A stretch of DNA of 64,000 nucleotides from Kingdonia uniflora. Its lineage: Eukaryota > Streptophyta > Magnoliopsida > Ranunculales > Circaeasteraceae. The notes beneath the pieces are model-generated. The model was not told the origin of the DNA. It saw only the letters and a program-made list of their open reading frames with translations, and made no database searches. Within the stretch, counting starts at the first letter, position 1. Every line of letters starts with the position of its first letter. The stretch lies in contig JACGCM010001747.1 in assembly GCA_014058105.1 (NCBI GenBank), positions 992,001-1,056,000 on the forward strand, in the 5' to 3' direction. Below are positions 56,331-64,000 of the stretch, one piece after another. The translations under genes and the position numbers were made by a program.

Positions 56331-56479
56331 TTCTAAATGCTGAGATGCGCTACCTTGAGCAACAAGAGCTCCAACATGTTGATCATACTATGATGGTTTT
56401 ATATACTCCACTTAACAAAAGGTCCGGCGACTAAAGATCCTTCCAACACCAAAGCTACTGCTTAGTCTTCTTCATTCTC

Positions 56480-57060
56480 TAGAGGGTTGCAGCCACAATA
56501 CTCTTTAAGCACTGACCGTAGGATTAAATGCCACATTTGTGGTCATATGGGTCATTCCTTAATTAATTGTTGTCACCGCTTCTACCATTCATACGAGGGA
56601 CGTGTACCAACTCAAAAGCTACAAGCTATGGTCGCTACTTCTCACAAACCTGGACATGATGATCGATGGATCATGGACACATGGGCTCCTACTCACATCA
56701 CTTCGGATATTGAAAAACTTGTCCACCCACCAAGAGTATGCCGGTACTGATCAGATTACTGTTGGTAATGGAGCAGGTTTACCCATTACCCACATTGGCT
56801 CTTCTACTGTTACGTTTAATTCTTATTCCTTTCATTTACAAAACATCTTTTGCTGCCCTTCAATTTCTGCTAATCTTTTATCAGTTAATCAATTTGCTAA
56901 AGATAATGACTGTTGTTTTATCTTTCTCCCTGATGTTTTCTATGTGAAGGATACCAAAATGGGGAAGATGCTTTTCCAAGGAAGGAGTGAAAATGGGCTC
57001 TACCCGATGAGTTTCTTAGCAAATAGTTTTCGATCATTTGCTTTCGTTGGTGAATGAGTA
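56480..57060 (+). pseudogene. Copia zinc knuckle and protease
   Basis: CHICGHMGHSLINCCHRF at about 56530-56580 is a CX2CX4HX4C knuckle. Then WIMDTWAPTHITSDI (56660-56705) is the protease start, where the catalytic DSG/DTG is DTW. In a shifted frame (56602-57057) follow ITVGNGAGLPITHIGSS and FHLQNIFCCPSISANLLSVN, QFAKDNDCCFIFLPDVFYVK, the rest of the pre-integrase region. A frameshift near 56730 separates the two. Confidence 0.78.
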
Positions 57061-57960
57061 GCTGCACCACTATGGCACCAACGCCTCGGCCATCCCTCAT
57101 CTCTTGTTTTGAGTCATTTAATATCAAATAAGCAATTGCCTTTGCAAGGATCCTTCAAGGATAATAACTTCTGTAATGCTTGTTCAATTGGAAAAAGCAC
57201 ACGTTTACCTTTTAAGTTGTCACCTTCTATTTCAAGTTCTCCTTTGGAATTAATTCACTCAGGCATATGGTGCACTTTCATTCCTTCTATTTGTGGATCC
57301 AAATATTATATCGTGTTTGTTGATGATTACTCAAAATATACATAGATTTTTCTGATAAGATTTAAACATGAGGCTTATGACTACTTTCTTAAATTTAAAA
57401 CTAGAGTTGAAAATCTGTTTTCATGCACCATTAAATCTTTACAAACGGATGGAAGAGGTGAGTATTTGAGTGGCCATTTTCAAAAATTATTATTTACTAG
57501 TAGAATAACTCACTGAATTTCTTGCCCTCATACTCCGTAACAAAATGGTGTCTCCGAATGAAAGTACCGTCACATCGTAGATATGGGACTAACATTGGTT
57601 GTATAACCTGGGATTCCTCAATCCTTATGGGTTGAAGCTTTTAATTGTGCGGCTTATCTCATAAATAGGCTTCCCATAAAGCAACTAAGTTACATTTCAC
57701 CATATGAAAAATTGTTCGACAAAATACCTAATTATTCTACCATTCGTATATTTGGTTGCTCATGTTTTTCATATCTTCGTCCATACAATAAAAATAAGCT
57801 AGAATTTCATTTGAAACATTGCATGTTTTTTGATTACTCGTTACATCGTTAAGGTTATAGGTGTTAAGATGTAAAAACTGGGTGTGTTTATCTTTCTCGG
57901 TATATCATCTTCAATGAATCATTGTTCCCATTTAAGTCATCGCAGGGCCCATATAATTTT
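57060..57960 (+). pseudogene. Copia integrase, broken
   Basis: HLISNKQLPLQGSFKDNNFC, NACSIGKSTRLPF (zinc-binding end), IWCTFIPSICGSKYYIVFVD, DYSKYT (core with DDYS), SLQTDGRGEYLSGHFQKLL (second catalytic Asp), QNGVSE then stop in place of the ERK(H)R stretch, and FGCSCFSYLRPYNKNKLEFH. At least five stops interrupt the frame. Confidence 0.8.
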
Positions 57961-58499
57961 CTCTTTTGCACAGATGGTACCAGCATCTTCCTCAGGTCAG
58001 GCAACTTCCTTCCCATCCTTACAAATTTTACCTTCCACAGAAAACCCACCCATTGTTATTAATCAAGAACCCAACTCTCCAGCTACAAATCAAAAGAACA
58101 CCCCATACGAGCCCAATTCACCCATTCTTATTACTCGAGAGCCTACCTCACAAGCAACAACTTCTCAACCTATGCCTCATATTAATGCTCACGAGACCTT
58201 CCAAACACCACCTCCAATGCACATGTTTTCTGTAAACCAACTGGTTATTCAACCTGCCTCTCCCACTTCAGATAATGCTGACTGTAAAAGCTTATTTCGC
58301 ATCTCAGACTCATGCTTCACCCTCGACCTCATCAACATACATGAAACATTACTAAAGGCATATTCAGTATCCCTAAGTTCAAGTTATCACTTTCGACCTC
58401 TACACCAACAGTTCGAGTTAAGCAAACGTACAGTCATCCATAAAGCCGTTATACAGCAGCAAAAATCAGAACGTTACACAATCTAGTCAAAGAATAATC

Positions 58500-58835
58500 A
58501 AGCATATATTTCGTAATGTCCATCATTAAGAATCTTAATGGTCGTCAAACGGTCATATTATAAGGCCTATAAGTAGGACCAGAGAATTCGAGATGAGGGA
58601 CAGAAGAATCCTTACTTTAACATTTCACATACTCAAAATAGTCATTGTAATAAGCTAACAATCTCAATAATATCATCTTCTCTTTCTCAAAATCCTCAAG
58701 AGAGGTCATGGTTTTTAACTTATTCAAAGATTTTCTACGCTAAATTATTTTGTTAGTTACTATTCACTATTCTTGAATACTCTAAACACATCTGGTGTAA
58801 AGACTAAGTCTGAGTCCCAAAAATAGGCTATTTTA
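58500..58835 (+). repeat. 5' LTR (end part) of plus-strand Tat element
   Basis: The right edge is fixed by the primer-binding site at 58838 after a two-base spacer. The left edge is not determined. A TATA-like TTATAAGGCCTATAAG lies at 58558-58573 and GTCATTGTAATAAGC near 58640 could be the polyadenylation region. The final bases GGCTATTTTA are not the usual CA end. Confidence 0.5.
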
Positions 58836-58904
58836 TTTGGCACCGTCTGTGAGTATCAAAGTTCTCAAACTTATTATTTTAGAAATGTTGATTATCATTT
58901 CTCA

Positions 58905-60470
58905 GGATGGCACTTCCAGATCAGATCATGCCGATTACTCTAGCAGAAGAAAATGCCGCCCTAGCAGAGTTGAGGGCTAATTTGAACTCCGAAACAAAAA
59001 TGCGTGTCGCTCTGAAGCAATAGCTAGCAAATGTACAAGATGCACTGAAGGTTCTGCAGGGTCAGCAGATCGCCACCCAGAAGAACAAAGGAGTAGAACC
59101 AGAAGTCTCGCGAATTTCCGTTCATGATAGAATTGGACCTCCACCAAAAAGTTATAATTTAGGAGGTGCACTTCGATCCAACCATCATCAATGAGAAATA
59201 GAGCCTATCCCAATCCAGGAAATCTACCAAGAAGTAGATGGCAGCCTTGCAGGAGTCAGACAAACTGAAAATCTACCTCGAAGAGTTTGAGTTCCAGTGA
59301 TAAATCGTATAAGTGAGGGAGTGGCAACTACAATCCTGGAGAAGGACGCATTACACACCTAGCTACTATAACTCGACAATATGTGACTCAGGAACATGTT
59401 GATAAGCGAATCAAAGAACTGCTCGAAACTCATACTCAGACCACCAAAGGAATTCAAAATAGGTTACAGAAGAGTTCGATCGCACAGGAGTTATTAGATG
59501 GCGAGGTCTCCCCCCCCCCCCCCCGGGTTCCATACTCTGAAGATTCAAAAATACATAGGAACTGATCCAGTAGAGTACGTCCAAGAGTTCTAGGACACTT
59601 TAGGCTTACATTCAACATCTAATCACATTCTATGTCGGCTCTTTCCTACCAATTTATTAGGCAAACCCCTGCGATAGTTCCACACGCTACCTGAAGGATC
59701 CATTACAACTTTTGAGTAACTGCGAGAACTCTTCATCAAGAATTACTCGCACAATAGAGACAAGAAGGAGAATATATATTCTATTTTTAGCTTTAAGCAA
59801 ATGCCAGGGAAGAAGCTCAAGACATTCACTAAAAAGTTCCTGGAGTTAGCTCAAAAAGTAGATCAGCTCGATCAGAAGATTACTATTTTCGGCTTTTACC
59901 AATGCTTTACTCGTCGATAGATGGGCGAAGGAGTACCTCGTCCTAAGAAAACCTACAACTTTGGAGGACATGATCAAAAAAGTTAACAGATATATTGATC
60001 TCGAAAGAATGGTGTCCGACAGACAAAAAACTCAGAAGTCAATATTGACAGCCAGAGATCAATCCACATGCCAAGATTTCAATCGTGCACCTGATCTGGG
60101 AGGAGACAGGAAGTGAACAAAGTCTAATGATGAATGACCTCGGAAGGGTAGTAACTTTTCAAAACCCTATCTTCCCAAGATGAATGTTACCGTAGCCAAT
60201 ATTTATCCTATACTTCAGAAGGATAAGTTTTTTTGTAATGCACAGTATCTCTAACCCATTGAGAGCAAACCCTATTGCATTCACCATAAAGTTTGACATT
60301 GTGAGATGAAACACTGATTTGCTTTACAACGTCTGTTGGAGTATATTTTTGTGGATGGACAAATGCATGAATACGTTGTGGACATTAAGAGTTACAAGAA
60401 CGAGAGTTACAAACTTCCAACAGAAGCCGTGCAAATTGAAGAACCGGTAGGGAAAAACATTTATACCATA
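58905..60470 (+). pseudogene. Tat gag, heavily broken
   Basis: Starts near ATG 58908 with a glutamate/leucine-rich coiled-coil-like stretch (EENAALAELRANLNSETKM, VALKQ, stop). 59383-59565 encodes HVDKRIKELLETHTQTTKGI. A run of 15 C (59510-59524) encodes prolines. Fragments of the gag domain follow to about 59950 in several frames, and a knuckle-like region (FCNAQYL, PYCIHHKV, CEMKH, LLEYIFVDGQMHEYVV) at 60230-60380. Stops are frequent. Confidence 0.65.
59510..59524. repeat. Poly-C run of 15
   Basis: CTC followed by an uninterrupted run of C up to GGGTTCC, in the gag region. It is the only long C tract in the window and could be of uncertain length in the assembly. Confidence 0.9.
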
Positions 60471-60599
60471 TATTCCTCAGCCACTATATTGTGACTCAGA
60501 CTATCAACCAATCAAACAGAAGTAAGAGACGACGGGTTGGTCAATGTCACGACTTGTCCATGAAAGATAAAGAAGATCGTTTACTTCCTGTATCCAGCT

Positions 60600-61114
60600 C
60601 CCAATGCACATAAATTTCTTTCGATGACTGTGATGTTCATCATGTCAACTTCCCTCACCATGATGCTTTGGTAATTATGTTAAAAATGAGAAACGTTGTA
60701 CTTCACACAATGATGATTAATACTGGTAGTACTATTGAGCTACTTTTTTAAAGAACGATTGATCAGATGGGACTGGCTGACAAGGTGCAACTCAGTGACA
60801 TTGATATTTGTGGATTCAACGGCTCTCGAGAAGAACGTATAGGAAAGATTGTACTTCCTAATACGGTAGGACCAGTAACAATTGACGTTGTATTTTATGT
60901 TATCAATACAAAATCCCATTATTTAGGGATAATGGGACGTTGTTGGTTACATAATATGCGGGCCATTCCATCGACCTATCATTTGGTGTTACGATTTGAA
61001 TGGAATGACAATATTTACGAAATTAAAGAAAGTCAGAAACACGCTCGAGCATATGCAAATTTTGTTACCATCATGCCAGAACCATTAAAGCCACAGCTCA
61101 GATTGAAATTATAA
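60600..61114 (+). pseudogene. Tat protease and spacer
   Basis: SFDDCDVHHVNFPHHDALVI, MLKMRNVVLHTMMINTGSTI leads into a retropepsin whose active site is NTGS (DTGS expected). After a stop, 60767-61114 encodes VQLSDIDICGFNGSREERIG, TIDVVFYVINTKSHYLGIMG, RCWLHNMRAIPSTYHLVL, matching the minus-strand element at 1548-2435. The protease would cut the gag-pol polyprotein. Confidence 0.78.
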
Positions 61115-61396
61115 AAAATAATATGGAACATTACAGAATACTTTACAATAAACTTTATAGAACACCAACTGCCAAGAGCAAAAATCACAGAGTACATTAA
61201 AATCAGCGGGGACAAGTAAGGAATATACATTGGCACTCTTCTGCCCACAGTAGAACGAGATGCTCTTATCCAGTTCCTTAAAAACAACAATGATGTTTTT
61301 GATTGGACGTTTCATAAAATGTCTGGTATTGATCCAAATTTGGCCTGCTATAGGCTTAATTTGAAAGATAAAGCTGAAGTTCTCAAATAAAAGCAG

Positions 61397-62351
61397 ATGA
61401 CTTTAGCAACAAGACTCCGAGAAGAAGTTAATAAGGAGATAGATAAACTAATTGAAGTTGGTTTTATCCAAAAAGCCAATTATACAGAATGGATCTCGAA
61501 CATTGTTGTTGTACCAAAGAAAAATGGTAAGATCAGAGTGTGCGTGGATTTCACGGACCTCAACAAACATACTACAAAGGATAGTTTTCCACTTCCTATC
61601 ATAAACCATCAACTCGATTCTATTACGGGACACGAACTCTTATCCATGATGGATGCCGCACCGGGGTACAATCAAATACCTCTACTACCTGATAATCAAG
61701 AAATAATAGCTTTCATTATAGAGCATGGCTACTACTGCTATAAGGCTATGTCTTTCAGTCTCAAGAGTACTGGAGCTACTTATCAAATATTGATGACACA
61801 GATGTTCAAAGATCACCTTAAGAAAATGATGGAAGTCTACATTGATGATATGTTGTGTAAAAGTCTTAAAAAGGATAACCATATCGCAGATTTACACACA
61901 ACTTTCAAAATTCTCTGTGTTTTACAAGATGAGACTCAATCCTGACAAGTGCCAGTTTGGGGTTCAGTCAAGCAAATTTTTGGAACATTTGATTAACAAG
62001 CAAGGCATAGAAGCTGGTCCAGATCGTATTCGCGCACTGTTATCTATGCCTTCTCCAAAAACAAAGAAAGACGTACAAAAGTTAGCAAGCAAGATTACTG
62101 TAATAAATGGTTTTGTCTCGAAGTCTTTAGATCGATGTCGATGGTTATTGGACCTATTGCGTGAAGGAACAACGAAAAAGAAATCTAAGAAGGATCCTGA
62201 GATTAAGTGGACAACAGAATATGAAGCAGCATTTCAAGAACTCAAACTTTATTTGGGTAAACCACCAGTTATGAGTACACCTAGTGAAGGAGAAGAACTC
62301 ACCATCTATCTAGAAGTTACCGACAAATTATTAAGTTCTATTCTAATTTGA
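61397..62351 (+). pseudogene. Tat reverse transcriptase and RNase H
   Basis: 61397-61945: LREEVNKEIDKLIEVGFIQ, WISNIVVVPKKNGKIRVCVD, FTDLNKHTTKDSFPLPIINH, LLSMMDAAPGYNQIPLLPD and MEVYIDDMLCKS. Both RT catalytic motifs are visible (MMDAAPGYNQI, YIDD). A frameshift near 61900 moves to 61842-62351: MRLNPDKCQFGVQSSKFLEH, KKDVQKLASKITVINGFVSK, WTTEYEAAFQELKLYLGKPP, the RT connection and start of RNase H. The first frame is 182 codons long, one of the better-preserved frames of the element. Confidence 0.85.
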
Positions 62352-63240
62352 CTTGATAAAAAGACGGAGATACATGTCTATTTCATCAGCAAAACTCTCA
62401 CTCCAACAAAATCTTGGTATACCAAGATTGAGAAACTATTCTTAGCTCTTATGTACATATCACAGAAGTTGAAAAAATATTTTCAAGTCCACTCAGTTTG
62501 AATAATGAGAAATTATCATTTACGAGAAATCTTATCAGAGTAAGAGAAATCCAGACGAGTATAACAATGGTCGGTAAATCTTGGCCAACATGACATCCAT
62601 TTTGAGCCACAACATTCTAAAAAAGGTCAAGCAGTAGCAGATTTTTACGCAGACTTCCCAGTAGATGATCCTGACTGGGAAGAAGACAGTACGGATACTA
62701 ATGAAGAACAATTCGAAGAAAAGTCATACTGGATAACTCAAAAGGGATGGCATCTTTTAACTGATGGGCCTGCTGGACCTGCGGGATCAAGCATCAGAAT
62801 AAAACTTATCACACCTTTCAATGAAAGGATTGAGAAAGTAATTAGACTTAATTTTAAAGCTACCAACAATGAGGCTGAATATGAGGAAGTAATTCACGGT
62901 CTAGATATGGCTCTCGAGATTGGAGCTTCCAAGTTATATATGTATACATACTCTTTACTCATTATGAACTATTATACAGAGAAGTTTCAAAAGAATGGAA
63001 AAAAATTTTATTACGCAGCAGCAGTAGCCGACTGAATGCACAGATTCAAGAAGATTACCATTGAACATTTATTACGTGGAGAAAACAAACATTATGATTT
63101 CCTTACCTATCTAGCAGGGGTACTAGGCACAGAGGCCCGATATCTCAAGATCGAAGTGATATTCACCCCCAACATTAACTTCATAAGCTCAAATTATGTT
63201 AATATTGGGGGCGTTGAAGAGGACGAGGATGATTAAAGAT
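62350..63240 (+). pseudogene. Tat RNase H and additional RNase H-like domain
   Basis: 62350-62600 has decayed RNase H pieces (VYFISKTLTPTKSWYTKIEK, LFLALMYISQKLKKYF). A frame from about 62750 reads WHLLTDGPAGPAGSSIRIKL, then VIRLNFKATNNEAEYEEVIH, GLDMALEIGASKLYMY and, after a stop, ITIEHLLRGENKHYDFLTY. This is the second RNase H characteristic of Tat elements (ATNNEAEYEAL..GL..A...GA..L). The catalytic DGS is DGP here and the later SDSQL is not recognisable. Confidence 0.78.
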
Positions 63241-63640
63241 GTCCTTTCCTTACATATATTGGGCCTCAAAGAAAATTTAACGGTGAGCACCCAAAAGATC
63301 CTACTGAAAGAAGATGCATGCTTGATAATACTAAGTACTACATCATGGAAAATAATCTCCTTTACAAAGTTTCGGTCACAGGACCATACCTCTAGTGTTT
63401 ATCGAACAAAGAGGCTCACAAATTCTTGCACGAACTTCACGAAGGCACTTGTGGTTCCTATGCCGTAGGACAATTTTTAGCCAATTGAGCTCTCACTGAA
63501 GGAGTCTTTTGGCCTAAAATAAAAGCATAAGCCATTGAACTTACAAGCAAATATGATGTCTGCCAACGACATGGACCCTGTAATGGCTTAATTCCGTAAG
63601 CTCGACGTGGCCTGGAATTAGTCATTATACCAATGTACAT
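63241..63640 (+). pseudogene. Tat integrase, N-terminal part
   Basis: Shifted frames give PFLTYIGPQRKFNGEHP, YYIMENNLLYKVSVTGPYL, EAHKFLHELHEGTCGSYAVG, ALTEGVFWPKIKA and KYDVCQRHGPCNGLI. This is the HHCC zinc-binding domain of gypsy integrase; the first Cys of CX2C is Tyr. Beyond 63640 no integrase core is seen. Confidence 0.7.
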
Positions 63641-64000
63641 GTGACTATGATCTAGTAAATAGGAAATGACACAAGTATTTAGCGTGGAAAACCTATGAAT
63701 AGGTTAAAAAACTACGACCTCATGTTAAGGTTTTTGTAACAGTGACTTTTATTGCTTGAGGATGAAGATATCTTATTACAAGTTATTTCTAAACTTAGAA
63801 ATATTTGATCTTGTGAATAAGAAGTCTTGAGTGTTTAAGAATTTTAGAAGATATAGCCTTCTTCGTGATTTCTCGCATATTTTTCTGGTCATTGTCTCCT
63901 CTGGAACTTTTCCTTAATATAGGACCCTTCCGCAGCTCTTCATCGTGTTGGGGCATGTTCTCTAAACAATGTGGTTAGTGGCTGTTAACTGAGCAACTAT
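63641..64000. other. No recognisable gene
   Basis: AT-rich sequence with no family resemblance. It may be an insertion that cut the Tat element, or a deletion joint. The motif GTATTTAGCGTGGAAAACC at 63676 is the only phrase that looks repeat-derived. Confidence 0.35.

Larger units (their letters stand above)
55230..58480 (+). mobile_element. 3'-truncated Ty1/copia retrotransposon
   Basis: Begins with a primer-binding site TGGTATCAAGAGC. Gag (55293-), knuckle, protease and integrase follow, then a proline/serine-rich linker to about 58480, after which a gypsy LTR region starts. No RT, RNase H or 3' LTR is present. A 444-bp insert splits gag. It belongs to a different copia family from those at 20-34 kb and 49-54 kb. 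Confidence 0.8.
58838..63640 (+). mobile_element. Ty3/gypsy Tat-type element, 3'-truncated
   Basis: The primer site TGGCACCGTCTGTG (58838) is shared with the minus-strand element at 1-4630. The element runs gag, knuckle, protease, RT, RNase H, an additional RNase H-like domain and the start of integrase, where recognisable sequence stops near 63640. The extra RNase H domain before integrase is a hallmark of the Tat lineage. Many frames are broken by stops, so it is not active. Confidence 0.85.

Noticed and set aside
57884..58486. 200-codon plus-strand frame as an independent gene
   Set aside because: It is the serine/proline-rich linker between copia integrase and RT (with LFPFKSSQGP just before it), not a separate gene.
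1..64000. CRISPR arrays, bacterial operons or ribosome-binding sites
   Set aside because: All repeats are eukaryotic transposon or simple repeats. Spliced genes and U2 snRNA show a plant nuclear context.

Overview
The window looks like a repeat-rich stretch of a flowering-plant (probably eudicot) nuclear genome. It holds spliced genes, a plant-type U2 snRNA gene, nested LTR retrotransposons, a LINE fragment, hAT-like and MITE elements and a Helitron. There is no bacterial, organellar or CRISPR feature. I cannot name the species from sequence alone.

Layout. 1-4630: a minus-strand Ty3/gypsy element of Tat type (gag and protease only, no RT or integrase), with its 5' LTR at 3852-4630 and possible antisense ORFs at 461-1267. 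4790-6480: C-terminal part of a LINE polyprotein, split by a solo LTR (5509-6165). 6484-7943: two U2 snRNA copies. One is complete with a Pol II snRNA promoter; the other is broken by a second solo LTR with a perfect 5-bp target duplication. 8654-9090: a MITE. 9279-10088: an F-box pseudogene. 10368-18800: a minus-strand Helitron carrying fragments of several host genes (sucrose synthase, BAH-Agenet, GT47/exostosin, a PPR protein, possibly an invertase), all in the Helitron's own orientation. It is flanked by a 294-bp direct duplication of the F-box promoter.

20782-33905: two Ty1/copia elements of one family, arranged 5' to 5' as a roughly 13-kb inverted pair. The left one is complete with a perfect AACAT target duplication; the right one lacks its 5' LTR. 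Their leaders hold ACGT-rich hairpins. 34199-39935: a complete but decayed minus-strand gypsy element with a GTAGT target duplication. 40484-41980: an internally deleted hAT transposase gene. 44329-48024: the only host protein gene that looks intact, an 11-exon mitochondrial TPR-like protein whose exons sum to 1257 nt (418 codons plus stop). 48767-54202: a near-complete plus-strand copia element with mutated catalytic residues. 55230-58480: a 3'-truncated copia element carrying a 444-bp insertion. 58838-63640: a plus-strand Tat-type gypsy element with gag, protease, RT, RNase H, a second RNase H-like domain and the start of integrase.

Overall, two host loci appear functional (the U2 gene and the TPR gene). 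The most unusual features are the gene-capturing Helitron with its 294-bp flanking duplication, the disrupted U2 pair, and the clusters of TTCGAA palindromes in LTRs of unrelated retrotransposon families. All exon boundaries were read by eye from splice sites and family resemblance.
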